The translations under genes and the position numbers were made by a program. DNA of 29,493 bases from an uncultured Bacilli bacterium (GTDB lineage: Bacteria > Bacillota_I > Bacilli_A > RF39 > UBA660). Below the pieces are notes generated by a model. The model was given only the letters and a program-made list of their open reading frames with translations, did no database searches and was not told where the DNA came from. The stretch is taken from assembly GCA_934085875.1 (NCBI GenBank), contig CAKOHQ010000012.1, positions 1 to 29,493 on the forward strand, read 5' to 3'. Below are positions 21,187-29,493 of the stretch, one piece after another (within the stretch, counting starts at the first letter, position 1; each line of letters opens with the position of its first letter).

Positions 21187-23133
21187 ATGTTTGATTTAGT
21201 GAGTAAATATAAACCTAGTGGAGATCAACCAAAAGCAATAAAAGAATTAGTTAATGGAATTAATGAAGGTAAAAAAGATCAAGTTTTGTTAGGAGCTACT
21301 GGTACAGGTAAAACTTTTACAATTGCAAATGTTATTAAAGAAGTAAATAAACCAACGCTTGTGCTTGCACATAATAAAACTTTAGCTGGGCAACTTTATA
21401 GTGAGTTTAAAGAATTATTTCCAAATAATCATGTTGAATATTTTGTTTCATATTATGATTATTATCAACCAGAAGCGTATGTACCTAGTAGTGATACATA
21501 TATTGAAAAAGATGCTAGTATAAATGATGAAATTGATGAGTTGAGGCATAGTGCAACCGCGTCTCTTTTAAATAATAGAGATACAATTGTAGTAGCGAGT
21601 GTATCATGTATATATGGTATTGGAGATGTAGAAGATTATAAAGAGAAGATGTTAATTATCAATTTAGGAGATATTATTAAAAGAGATTATTTGTTGAAAA
21701 AGTTAATTGATATGACATATGAGAGAAATCAATTAGATTTTCATAGAGGAACATTTAGGGTAAATGGAGATATTATTGATATTATTCCTATCGCTGAAAA
21801 GAAAAATGGTATTAGAATAGAATTGTTTGGTGATGAAGTAGATAAAATAAGTGAGTTTGATGTTGTAACTGGAATGGTAAAGCAAAATAAAAAGAGTGTT
21901 ACAATATTTCCTGCAAGTCATTTTGTTACGAGTGAAGAAAAATTAAAAAAATCTATTGAAAGAATTCAAGAAGAATTGGAAAGTAGACTTAAGTATTTTA
22001 AAGATAATAATAAATATATTGAAGAACAAAGACTTAGAGAAAGAACTTTATATGATATAGAAATGTTAAAAGAAACTGGTTTCTGTCATGGTATTGAAAA
22101 TTATTCAAGACATATTTCATTGAGAGATGAGGGGGAAACTCCAAACTGTTTGATTGATTTTTTTCCAAAAGATTTTTTGTTAGTTATTGATGAATCTCAT
22201 GTTACTATTCCTCAAGTTAGAGGAATGTACAATGGTGATAGAATGAGAAAACAGACATTGGTTGATTATGGTTTTCGTTTACCTAGCGCTTTGGATAATA
22301 GACCTCTTAAATTTGATGAATTTAGAGATAAGATTAATCAAGCAATATATGTTTCTGCAACACCTGGTGATTATGAATTGGAATTAGTTAATAATCATTA
22401 TATAGAACAAATTATTAGACCAACGGGTTTATTAGATCCAACAATTGAGGTTAGAAAAACGACAGGACAAATTGATGATTTAATAGGTGAAATTAATAAA
22501 CGTAAAGAGATAAATGAAAGAGTTTTAATTACAACATTAACTATACGTATGGCAGAAGAATTGACTAATTATTTAAAGGGTGTAGGAATTAAAGTTGCTT
22601 ATTTACATAGTGAAGTTAAAACTTTGGAACGTTTAAAAATTATTAGAGAATTAAGATTAGGTACATATGATGTTGTTGTAGGAATTAACTTGTTAAGAGA
22701 GGGAATAGATATTCCTGAAGTAAGTTTAATTGCAATTATGGATGCGGATAAACAAGGTTTCTTAAGAAGTGATAGAAGTTTAATACAAACAATTGGAAGA
22801 TGTGCCAGAAATGAACATGGTCATGTTATAATGTATGCTGATAAGATTAGTGAAGCAATGGAAAAGAGTATACGTGAAACTGAACGTAGAAGAGAGATAC
22901 AAGATAAATATAATAAAGAGCATGGTATTGTACCTAAGACAATTATTAAATCTATTAAAGAAGTTGTAAGTAATGAAATAGAAGAAAAAGCTAGTGATGT
23001 TAAACTTTCTAAGAAAGAAAAAGAAAATATGTTAGTAAGAATTGAAGACGAAATGAAAGAAGCTGCTAAAAATATGGATTTTGAAAGAGCTATGGAATTG
23101 AGAGATATATTGTTTGAGCTTAAATCTAATTAG
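21187..23133 (+). CDS. uvrB: Excinuclease ABC subunit B
   Basis: The 648-residue nucleotide excision repair helicase loads at lesions with UvrA and recruits UvrC. It shows the N-terminal YKPSGDQPKAI, Walker A GATGTGKT (36-43), the beta-hairpin segment FVSYYDYYQPEAYVPSSDTY, DESH box VIDESH, helicase motifs YVSATPGDYE, LHSEVKTLER and QTIGRCARN, and a C-terminal UVR motif (about 610-645). Length and motif set are complete. uvrA is not adjacent. SD TTGAGGTG. Confidence 0.98.
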   Translation: MFDLVSKYKPSGDQPKAIKELVNGINEGKKDQVLLGATGTGKTFTIANVIKEVNKPTLVLAHNKTLAGQLYSEFKELFPNNHVEYFVSYYDYYQPEAYVPSSDTYIEKDASINDEIDELRHSATASLLNNRDTIVVASVSCIYGIGDVEDYKEKMLIINLGDIIKRDYLLKKLIDMTYERNQLDFHRGTFRVNGDIIDIIPIAEKKNGIRIELFGDEVDKISEFDVVTGMVKQNKKSVTIFPASHFVTSEEKLKKSIERIQEELESRLKYFKDNNKYIEEQRLRERTLYDIEMLKETGFCHGIENYSRHISLRDEGETPNCLIDFFPKDFLLVIDESHVTIPQVRGMYNGDRMRKQTLVDYGFRLPSALDNRPLKFDEFRDKINQAIYVSATPGDYELELVNNHYIEQIIRPTGLLDPTIEVRKTTGQIDDLIGEINKRKEINERVLITTLTIRMAEELTNYLKGVGIKVAYLHSEVKTLERLKIIRELRLGTYDVVVGINLLREGIDIPEVSLIAIMDADKQGFLRSDRSLIQTIGRCARNEHGHVIMYADKISEAMEKSIRETERRREIQDKYNKEHGIVPKTIIKSIKEVVSNEIEEKASDVKLSKKEKENMLVRIEDEMKEAAKNMDFERAMELRDILFELKSN

Positions 23134-23147
23134 TTTTTTCTTATATA

Positions 23148-23188
23148 AAAAATATAGTAAACTATTTAAGAGTGTTTACTATATTTTT
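23148..23188. terminator. Bidirectional terminator between uvrB and murD
   Basis: A perfect 15-bp stem AAAAATATAGTAAAC (23148-23162) / GTTTACTATATTTTT (23174-23188) lies with A and T flanks on both sides. It overlaps the end of murD. Confidence 0.85.
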
Positions 23189-24493
23189 AAATTCATTTCC
23201 CCTATCTTCCATACATTTATATTGGTCCCATGATGCACAAGCTGGAGATAAAAGTACGGTGTCATTAGTAGATGCTAATTCATAAGACTTTAATGTTGCT
23301 TCTTTTAAATTGTTAAAAACTAAACATTTAATATTTTGTTCATGTGCCCATTTATTTATTCTTTCTTTAGTTTCACCGAAGGTTAATATATATTTTACAT
23401 TTTTTAAATATGGATTTAGTGGTTCAAATGAATGGTTTCTATCTAAGCCTCCAAGTAATAAAATAACATTATTAGTAAATGATTTTAAAGCTACTATTGT
23501 TGATTCTGTATTTGTTGCTTTACTATCGTTATAAAATGATATTCCATTTATGCTTCTAACATATTCTATTCTATGTTCTACTCCTTTAAATTCTTTTAAA
23601 TAATCTATAATTATATTATTTGGTACATTAAATTCTTTTACTACACCTAACATACACATTATATTTTCATAATTATGTATTCCTTTTACTTTAATATCAT
23701 TTGTGTTAAGTATTGGTTCATTTTTATAGTATATAATATTGTTGTTTAAATATATATCTGTTTTAGTATTGTTTGAAAAATATATTTTTGTACTTTTAAT
23801 ATCTTTTGTTATATCTAAAACATCTTTGTTATTTAAATTTAATATAGCTATATCTTTGTTTGTATGATGATTAAATATCTTTTTTTTGACGTTTTTATAA
23901 TTTTCATAAGATCCATGAAAATCTATGTGTACTTCTGATAAATTTGTTAAAACACTTATATTAGTTTTAAAATTATCAGTATCTAATAATTGATGATCTG
24001 ATATTTCTGCAATAATTATGTCATTATCTTTAACTTTATTAACAATACTAGATAATGGATACCCTATATTTCCTGCTAGATGTACGTTTAAATTAGCTTT
24101 TTTCATTATTTCATATATCATAGTAGTAGTTGTTGTTTTACCATTAGAGCCTGTTATTCCTATTATAGTTGTTTTATCTTTTATAAAGTCATACGCAACT
24201 TCTACCTCATTTATAACTTTTATATTTAATTTTTTTGCTTTTAAAATGCATGGGTGTGTTTTAATAATACCAGGGTTTTTAATAATGTAATCATACGTTT
24301 CGTCCAATAAATTTTCTGGATTATCTGTTTTTATGAATTTAATATTTAATGTTTTAAGTTCTTTTATATGTTCTATATCTGTATCTGATTTATCAACAAC
24401 TAATATATCATTATTATAATTTGATAATAATTTTGCAACTTCATATCCACTTCTTGCTAAACCAAATATAAATATTTTTTTATTTTTAAACAT
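23162..24493 (-). CDS. murD: UDP-N-acetylmuramoylalanine--D-glutamate ligase
   Basis: This 443-residue cytoplasmic Mur ligase adds D-Glu to UDP-MurNAc-L-Ala. Domains are an N-terminal Rossmann-like domain (FIFGLARSGYEVA), a central ATPase domain with GITGSNGKTTTTT (112-124) and NIGYPLSS, and a C-terminal domain starting near GVEHRIEYVRSINGISFYNDSKATN, with LLGGLDR and LLSPACASWDQYKCMEDRG. The usual ELSSFQL segment reads EISDHQL, and the usual PDHLDRHG reads EVHIDFHG; the His is kept. SD AGGTGAT. The presence of MurD implies a peptidoglycan wall, so this is not a wall-less mollicute. Confidence 0.95.
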   Translation of the reverse strand: MFKNKKIFIFGLARSGYEVAKLLSNYNNDILVVDKSDTDIEHIKELKTLNIKFIKTDNPENLLDETYDYIIKNPGIIKTHPCILKAKKLNIKVINEVEVAYDFIKDKTTIIGITGSNGKTTTTTMIYEIMKKANLNVHLAGNIGYPLSSIVNKVKDNDIIIAEISDHQLLDTDNFKTNISVLTNLSEVHIDFHGSYENYKNVKKKIFNHHTNKDIAILNLNNKDVLDITKDIKSTKIYFSNNTKTDIYLNNNIIYYKNEPILNTNDIKVKGIHNYENIMCMLGVVKEFNVPNNIIIDYLKEFKGVEHRIEYVRSINGISFYNDSKATNTESTIVALKSFTNNVILLLGGLDRNHSFEPLNPYLKNVKYILTFGETKERINKWAHEQNIKCLVFNNLKEATLKSYELASTNDTVLLSPACASWDQYKCMEDRGNEFKNIVNTLK

Positions 24494-24511
24494 AATGTAT
24501 CACCTATAAAT

Positions 24512-24539
24512 ATTATATAATTTGTAAGAAAAAATACAA
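24512..24539 (-). promoter_or_regulatory. murD promoter
   Basis: On the minus strand: -35 TTGTAT (complement of 24534-24539), a 16-bp spacer and -10 TATAAT (complement of 24512-24517). It is back-to-back with the pyrophosphatase promoter. Confidence 0.65.
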
Positions 24540-24546
24540 GTATTAA

Positions 24547-24575
24547 TTGACTAATATAATATGTTGTAGTAAATT
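24547..24575 (+). promoter_or_regulatory. Promoter of the pyrophosphatase gene
   Basis: -35 TTGACT (24547-24552), a 17-bp spacer and -10-like TAAATT (24570-24575). The TTG at 24547 is better explained as this -35 than as a start codon. Confidence 0.45.
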
Positions 24576-24600
24576 ATTATTATATAAGGGAGTTGAAAAT

Positions 24601-26223
24601 GTGAAAAAAATTTATATTTTTGGACATAAGAATCCTGATACTGATAGTGTATGTGGAGCAATTAGTTATAGTTATTTGAAGAATAAACTAGGTATTAATA
24701 CAGAACCTAGAGTTCTTGGAGAAATAAGTAATGAAACTAAATATGCCTTGAATTATTTTAATGTTAATGTACCTGAATATTTAGAAGATGTTAAAGTTAG
24801 AATAAAAGATATTACATATCATAAAGATTATTTTGTTAAGGAAGATTGTAGTATTTTTGAGACTTATAATTTTATGAATGAAAAAAATATTACTGGTATT
24901 CCAATTGTTAATAATAAAAAAAAGTTTGTTGGATATGTTTCTTTGAAAGAAATTGCTAAGACAATGATAACTGATAATAATAATTATTTAGATACTACAT
25001 TTGATAATATAGTTTATACATTAAAGAGTTTAAATTTTATTAAAATTGATAATGTTATTAAAGGAAATATAGTAGCTGCTACATTTGATGATAATACTTT
25101 TATAAATAATGTAAAGTTAGATAGTGAAAGTATAGTAATTGTTGGAGATAGACAGGCAATAATAGATTATGCAATTCGATCTAAAGTAAAATTAATTATT
25201 GTTATTGGAAATAAAGATTTAAATGTTACTCAACTTTTATTAGCTAAACAAAATAATATAAATATTATATTTAGTCCATATACTAGTTTTGAAACAAGTA
25301 AATTATTAGGTTTAACAAATAATATAAATACAATTAAAAGAAATGAAAATTGTATATGTTTAAATGTTAATGATTATATGACAGATTTTATAGAGATTAG
25401 CAATAAGACAAAACATACTAATTATCCTATTGTTAACAAAAATGGTATATGTTATGGTATGTTGAGAATTATTGATATTAATGAATATAATAAAAATCAA
25501 GTTATATTAGTTGATCATAATTCTATAAAACAGAGTGTGGATGGCATAGAAGAAGCGGAAATATTGGAAATAGTAGACCATCATAATATAAGTGATATTA
25601 ATACTAAAAATCCTATTAATTTTAGAAATATGGCTGTTGGTAGTGTTAATACTATTATTTATTATTTATTTAAAGAGAATAATGTTTTAATACCTGATGA
25701 TATTGCTGGTTTGATGATAAGTGGTATTATATCAGATACTGTACTTTTAAATAGTCCTACAACAACATATTATGATAGATTAGTTATTGAAGAGTTATCT
25801 AACCAAATTGGTATTAATTATAAAGAATATGGTATGGCATTGCTTAAAAGTGGAATGAATATAATTGGGTATAGTATTGAAGATATAATATATAGAGACT
25901 ATAAAGTATTTAATGTTGATGATTATAAATTTAGTATTGGGCAAGTTTTGACAGTTGATTTTAATGATTTTAGAGATAAGATAAATGATTTTGTTGATTC
26001 GTTAAATGAAATAAGTAGAAGTAATGGGTATATATTAAGTACATTATATATTACAAATATTCTTACAAAAGAATCTATGATATTATTTAATAGTAGTGGA
26101 TGTTATATTATTAAAGAGGCATATAATTTAAATGATATATATGAGGGAATTATTGTAGATAATGTATTATCTAGAAAAAAACAAATGGTTCCTAATATAA
26201 TGTCTGTACTTGAGAAAAAATAA
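24601..26223 (+). CDS. ppaC: Manganese-dependent inorganic pyrophosphatase with CBS and DRTGG domains
   Basis: The GTG start at 24601 is chosen: SD AAGGGAG is just upstream and the fold begins at once with KKIYIFGHKNPDTDSVCGAI (Mn ligands His9, Asp13, Asp15). The 540-residue family II (DHH) enzyme hydrolyses pyrophosphate to phosphate. A regulatory insert (about 70-300) has two CBS parts (IKDITYHKDYFVKEDCSIFE, GIPIVNNKKKFVGYVSL; VNDYMTDFIEI, YPIVNKNGICYGMLRI) around a DRTGG-like domain, as in the adenine nucleotide-regulated clostridial enzymes. The catalytic half resumes at VILVDHNS, then IVDHHNISD, then the DHHA2 domain (GLMISGIISDTVLLNSPTTT in part). Confidence 0.93.
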   Translation: MKKIYIFGHKNPDTDSVCGAISYSYLKNKLGINTEPRVLGEISNETKYALNYFNVNVPEYLEDVKVRIKDITYHKDYFVKEDCSIFETYNFMNEKNITGIPIVNNKKKFVGYVSLKEIAKTMITDNNNYLDTTFDNIVYTLKSLNFIKIDNVIKGNIVAATFDDNTFINNVKLDSESIVIVGDRQAIIDYAIRSKVKLIIVIGNKDLNVTQLLLAKQNNINIIFSPYTSFETSKLLGLTNNINTIKRNENCICLNVNDYMTDFIEISNKTKHTNYPIVNKNGICYGMLRIIDINEYNKNQVILVDHNSIKQSVDGIEEAEILEIVDHHNISDINTKNPINFRNMAVGSVNTIIYYLFKENNVLIPDDIAGLMISGIISDTVLLNSPTTTYYDRLVIEELSNQIGINYKEYGMALLKSGMNIIGYSIEDIIYRDYKVFNVDDYKFSIGQVLTVDFNDFRDKINDFVDSLNEISRSNGYILSTLYITNILTKESMILFNSSGCYIIKEAYNLNDIYEGIIVDNVLSRKKQMVPNIMSVLEKK

Positions 26224-26258
26224 AAAATATAGAGAAAAAGTGATCTCTATATTTTTTT
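26222..26258. terminator. Bidirectional terminator between ppaC and the XRE gene
   Basis: A perfect 14-bp stem AAAAAATATAGAGA (26222-26235) / TCTCTATATTTTTT (26244-26257), flanked by A and T tracts. Both genes end at or next to it. Confidence 0.85.
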
Positions 26259-26580
26259 AACTATTTAATCCGTCTATGTATCCTATGACTTTATTCTTTT
26301 TATCTTTTGTCATTTTATCGAATAAATCTAATAACATTAAGTCAGTTACATCAAAACCATTCTTTTTGATTGCAAGAAGTGGCATATCATCGTTGATTCT
26401 TCCTAATAAATAATCAGTTGATGTTCCTAAAAAGTCTGCTATTTTAATTAATGTTTCTACTGATGGATATGCTTTTCCAGATTCATATGCTGATATAGTT
26501 TCTTGACTAACTTCAGCTGCAATACTTAATCTTACTTGAGTAACTTTCTTTTTATCACGAATTTTCTTTAAATTTTCCAT
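26257..26580 (-). CDS. XRE-family helix-turn-helix regulator
   Basis: The 107-residue protein has an HTH_3 domain at about residues 3-60: LKKIRDKKKVTQVRLSIAAEVSQETISAYESGK, with PSVETLIKIADFLGTSTDYLLGR, followed by a short helical tail likely for dimerisation. SD GGAGAG precedes its ATG on the minus strand. It is divergent from the P-type ATPase gene; inverted ATATGTA arms in the shared region are possible operators. It may regulate itself and perhaps the ATPase; a link to the ATPase is inference from position only. Confidence 0.9.
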   Translation of the reverse strand: MENLKKIRDKKKVTQVRLSIAAEVSQETISAYESGKAYPSVETLIKIADFLGTSTDYLLGRINDDMPLLAIKKNGFDVTDLMLLDLFDKMTKDKKNKVIGYIDGLNS

Positions 26581-26645
26581 ATATACTCTCCCATAAATAA
26601 TTTTTATATATATTATTATATAAGAAATAGTGGTATTATTTAGAT

Positions 26646-26680
26646 ATATGTAATATACAATAATACATATTTTATATGTA
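26646..26680. promoter_or_regulatory. Inverted-repeat operator candidates in the XRE / Ca-ATPase gap
   Basis: ATATGTA (26646-26652), its complement TACATAT (26664-26670) and a third ATATGTA (26674-26680) lie in the 209-bp divergent intergenic region, which is otherwise low-complexity A/T. Plausible sites for the XRE regulator; AT-richness makes chance similarity possible. Confidence 0.35.
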
Positions 26681-26722
26681 AGTAGTAATGTTTTATTAAT
26701 TTTTTTTGAAATAATAAATATT

Positions 26723-26750
26723 TTGTCAAAAAAAGTTATATTGGTAGTAT
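26723..26750 (+). promoter_or_regulatory. Promoter of the P-type ATPase gene
   Basis: -35 TTGTCA (26723-26728), a 16-bp spacer and -10 TAGTAT (26745-26750), followed by SD TAGGAGG before ATG 26790. Confidence 0.5.
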
Positions 26751-26789
26751 TTTATTTTTTAGTTTCATAAGTTTATTTAGGAGGACGTT

Positions 26790-29345
26790 ATGGAACTAAA
26801 AGGACTAAATGATGAAGAAGTTAAAGTTAGTAGAAAAAGATATGGGGATAATGTAGTTAGTGAGAGTAAACAAAATAGTTTTTTATCTCTTTTAATTGAA
26901 TCTTTAGGAGATCCAATAATTAAAATTCTTTTAATAGCACTTGCTGTTAAAGTAGTATTTTTGTTTAGAAATTTTGATTGGTTTGAAACATTAGGAATAT
27001 TAATTGCAATATTTTTAGCATCTTTTATATCTAGTATTAGTGAATATGGTAGTGAGAAGGCGTTTAAAAGATTACAAGAAAAATCTTTAGATATTATGAT
27101 TAAGGTTAAGAGAAATGGAAATTTAACTAATGTTAATATAAAAGATATTGTTGTTGATGATATTGTATATTTGGAAAGTGGCGATTTAGTTCCTGCTGAT
27201 GGTGTTGTTGTTTTTGGGGGCGTTAGTGTTGATGAATCTGCATTGAATGGTGAAACTAAAGAAGCTTTAAAAAATATTAATGAAGAAGTTTTAAAGGGTA
27301 GTATTATTAGTGAGGGTACTTGTTATTTAAAAATCAAAAGAGTTGGTAAGAATACTATTTATGGTAATATTGAAACAGAAGTAATGTCTAAAACTATTGA
27401 TAGTCCTTTAAAGAGTAGATTAAGAGATTTAGCTAAAGTTATTAGTAGAATAGGTTATGTTGGTTCTGTTTTAGTAGTTATTAGCTACTTATTTTCTGTT
27501 ATTGTAATTAACAATAATTTTGATATAAATTTAATAATTGAAACAGTCACTAATTATAGATTAATGATAGATTATTTGATTTATTCATTAACTTTATGTG
27601 TTACTGTTATTATAGTTGCTGTTCCGGAAGGTCTTCCTATGATGGTTGCTTTAGTATTATCTAGCAATATGAAAAGAATGTTAAAAAGTAATGTAATGGT
27701 TAGAAAAATGGTTGGTATTGAAACTGCAGGTAGTTTAAATATATTGTTTACTGATAAAACTGGTACTATTACTAGTGGTAAATTAAATGTTAATAAGCTT
27801 ATAAATTATAAGGGATTAGAATGTACTAATAAGAAATATGTGGATATATTTAAAAGTAGTATTTTATATAATAATCAAAGTGAATATAGTAATGGTAATG
27901 TAGTTGGTGGTAATACTACTGATCAAGCAATTATGAGATATTTAAAACTAATAAGACAAGAAGATTATGAACATGTTGTTTTATTTAATAGTAAGAATAA
28001 ATATTCTGTTACTAAGATGGTTAATAGTAATATATATTATTTTAAGGGTGCTAATGAAGTTATTATTGATAATAGTGAATTTTATTTAGATGAATTGGGT
28101 TATAAACAAATTATTAGAGATAAAAATAAATTGTATGAAGTTGTTAAGAAGTTAACAAAAGAGGGTTTAAGAGTAATTAGTGTTGGTTATAAAAGTAATA
28201 ATGAATCTTTAGATGGTTTATGTTTTATAGGTTTTGTTGTTATTAAAGATGAAATTAGAGAAAATGCTAAGGAAGGTATAAATAGAGTAAGGGATGCTCA
28301 TATTCAAACAGTTATGATTACTGGTGATGATAGAGAAACAGCACTTAGTATTGCAAGAGAGGTAGGTTTAGTTAAGAGTATAAATGATGTTGTGTTAACC
28401 CATGATGAGATGGAAAAGATGACAGATGATGCAATAGCACATATTATTAGCAATTTACGTGTAGTTGCGAGGGCTTTGCCAACCGATAAAAGTAGGTTAG
28501 TTAAGATATGTCAGAAGTGTGATTTAGTTGTTGGTATGACAGGTGATGGAGTTAATGATGCTCCTGCTTTAAAAATTGCAGATGTTGGTTTTGCTATGGG
28601 AAGTGGTACTGAGATAGCGAAAGAGAGTAGTGATATTGTTATAATGGATAATAATTTAATTTCTATTGCTAACGCTGTACTCTATGGTAGAACAATATTT
28701 AAAAGTATTAGAAAATTTATTATATATCAATTAACTGTAAATTGTTGTGCTTTAGTACTTAGTTTTGTTGGACCATTTATTGGTATACCTACACCGATTA
28801 CTGTTATACAAATGTTGTGGATAAATATGATAATGGATACTTTAGCAGGATTGGCATTCAGCTATGAAGCACCTTTAAAGGAATATTTGAAAGAAGAACC
28901 TAAGAAACGTAATCAAAGCATTATAAATAAATTTATGTATACTGAAATATTAATTACTGGTGTTTATTCATCTTTTGTTTCTATATTTTATTTATGTAGT
29001 CCATTTATTAAATCTTTGTTTAGAGTAGATAAAGATAATATATATTTTATGACTGGTTTCTTTGCATTATTTATATTTATGGGTATATTTAATGCATTTA
29101 ATGCTAGAACTACAAGGATAAATTTATTAAGTAATATTAGCAAAAACAAAGTATTTATTATATTATTTATGTGCATAAGTATAGTTCAAATGTATTTAAT
29201 TTATTTTGGTGGTAGTTTATTTAGAACATATGGACTTTCTTTTAAAGAATTAATGATTGTATTAATAATCGCATTTACTGTTATTCCTGTCGATATATTT
29301 AGAAAGTTATTATTTAAAAGACGTGGTGTAATTGATTATATATAA
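26790..29345 (+). CDS. P-type calcium-transporting ATPase (P2 type, PMCA-like)
   Basis: This 851-residue membrane pump expels Ca2+ using ATP. Visible parts are the N-terminal cation ATPase segment, two helices (about 40-85), and the actuator domain with NGET (153-156) where most family members have TGES. Then come M3/M4 with VPEGLP (278-283), the phosphorylation motif DKTGTIT (322-328), KGA in the nucleotide domain, TGDDRETA and GDGVNDAPALK in the P domain, and C-terminal helices with YQLTVN and WINMIMDTLAGLAF, whose Asn and Asp are single-site Ca ligands in PMCA-like pumps. SD AGGAGG. Ion choice is inferred from these motifs; Mn2+ is an alternative. Confidence 0.93.
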   Translation: MELKGLNDEEVKVSRKRYGDNVVSESKQNSFLSLLIESLGDPIIKILLIALAVKVVFLFRNFDWFETLGILIAIFLASFISSISEYGSEKAFKRLQEKSLDIMIKVKRNGNLTNVNIKDIVVDDIVYLESGDLVPADGVVVFGGVSVDESALNGETKEALKNINEEVLKGSIISEGTCYLKIKRVGKNTIYGNIETEVMSKTIDSPLKSRLRDLAKVISRIGYVGSVLVVISYLFSVIVINNNFDINLIIETVTNYRLMIDYLIYSLTLCVTVIIVAVPEGLPMMVALVLSSNMKRMLKSNVMVRKMVGIETAGSLNILFTDKTGTITSGKLNVNKLINYKGLECTNKKYVDIFKSSILYNNQSEYSNGNVVGGNTTDQAIMRYLKLIRQEDYEHVVLFNSKNKYSVTKMVNSNIYYFKGANEVIIDNSEFYLDELGYKQIIRDKNKLYEVVKKLTKEGLRVISVGYKSNNESLDGLCFIGFVVIKDEIRENAKEGINRVRDAHIQTVMITGDDRETALSIAREVGLVKSINDVVLTHDEMEKMTDDAIAHIISNLRVVARALPTDKSRLVKICQKCDLVVGMTGDGVNDAPALKIADVGFAMGSGTEIAKESSDIVIMDNNLISIANAVLYGRTIFKSIRKFIIYQLTVNCCALVLSFVGPFIGIPTPITVIQMLWINMIMDTLAGLAFSYEAPLKEYLKEEPKKRNQSIINKFMYTEILITGVYSSFVSIFYLCSPFIKSLFRVDKDNIYFMTGFFALFIFMGIFNAFNARTTRINLLSNISKNKVFIILFMCISIVQMYLIYFGGSLFRTYGLSFKELMIVLIIAFTVIPVDIFRKLLFKRRGVIDYI

Positions 29346-29385
29346 AAAAGTGAATTAATTTTGTTTGTTTTAATTCACTTTTTAG
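29345..29385. terminator. Bidirectional terminator between the Ca-ATPase gene and the minus-strand gene
   Basis: A perfect 14-bp stem AAAAAGTGAATTAA (29345-29358) / TTAATTCACTTTTT (29370-29383) has A/T flanks. The downstream gene converges on it. Confidence 0.85.
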
Positions 29386-29386
29386 T

Positions 29387-29493
29387 TTATTTATTAAATT
29401 TTTCTTCATCATATTTTATATCTTCTATGATTCTATTAAATTCTTCTTCTTTTAAATTAGTAATCTTTAACATTAAATCTTTATCTAAATTAT
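29387..29493 (-). CDS. C-terminal fragment of an unknown minus-strand protein
   Basis: On the minus strand a frame is open from the window edge for 34 codons to the TAA at 29389-29387. It ends in a charged helical tail (NLKEEEFNRIIEDIKYDEEK). It stops two bases from a bidirectional terminator, supporting a real gene end. No family can be named from this fragment. Confidence 0.6.
   Translation of the reverse strand, partial: NLDKDLMLKITNLKEEEFNRIIEDIKYDEEKFNK

Noticed and set aside
24018..24290. Plus-strand 90-codon ORF antisense to murD
   Set aside because: Hydrophobic shadow of the murD ATP-binding region; murD has full family conservation.
24547..24600. TTG start extending the pyrophosphatase by 18 residues
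   Set aside because: TTGACT fits a -35 element; the SD AAGGGAG points to GTG 24601, directly before the conserved fold.
1..29493. CRISPR array, tRNA, rRNA, transposase or integrase
   Set aside because: Read for and not found; the only longer direct repeats are the 65-bp pair at 6879 and 8005.

Overview
The window is a low-GC (by eye roughly one quarter G+C) bacterial chromosome segment using the standard code: TGA works as a stop, including in several ATGA gene overlaps. Shine-Dalgarno sites, U-tract terminators, a Spo0A regulator, a SipW/TasA-type surface protein and a peptidoglycan enzyme (MurD) point to an uncultured gut-type Bacilli/Firmicutes lineage (RF39-like or a neighbour of the Erysipelotrichia/Mollicutes). 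The lineage is an inference. No rRNA, tRNA, CRISPR array, transposase or integrase was seen.

Layout. 1-102 is the tail of an unknown gene. 180-4400 is a translationally coupled operon: TetR regulator, ABC ATPase, large permease, small membrane protein, membrane-anchored flavodoxin-like protein and a small LSFxxIExILG-type protein. 4583-5440 is a PPM1/LCMT-type methyltransferase, followed by a 56-codon remnant of a hemolysin III/PAQR protein (5516-5686). 5757-6908 is a LolA/GerS-like lipoprotein. Its last codons and terminator are repeated 1126 bp downstream (6879-6943 and 8005-8069), bracketing a Bro-N/DinD-like gene. Next come a three-TM protein, a zinc alcohol dehydrogenase, a DUF1292-like protein coupled to a membrane-anchored lytic transglycosylase, a thioredoxin-like membrane protein and an S41 (Ctp) protease.

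12728-13195 has no large gene. It holds two overlapping short hydrophobic ORFs on opposite strands and a short, strongly promoted, terminated minus-strand RNA. It resembles an undescribed type I toxin-antitoxin locus. 13196-15127 encodes a TasA-like-anchored surface protein whose C-terminus (about 14890-15050) has the hallmarks of a diversity-generating retroelement (DGR) variable region; no reverse transcriptase or template repeat is in the window. Next is spo0A, preceded by five nnACA pentamers spaced exactly 10 bp apart and starting with a perfect 0A box, and followed by a ClpC-like AAA+ protein with a degenerate second ATPase domain whose Shine-Dalgarno lies inside a terminator-like hairpin.

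18041-29345 is mostly housekeeping: cysS, a YugP-type metallopeptidase, a second membrane protein/DUF1292 pair, uvrB, murD (minus), a CBS-containing Mn-dependent pyrophosphatase, an XRE regulator (minus) and a P-type Ca2+-ATPase. 29387-29493 is the 3' end of an unknown minus-strand gene. Genes are tightly packed, and most units end in clear hairpin-plus-T terminators that often overlap the stop codon. Three are bidirectional between convergent genes.
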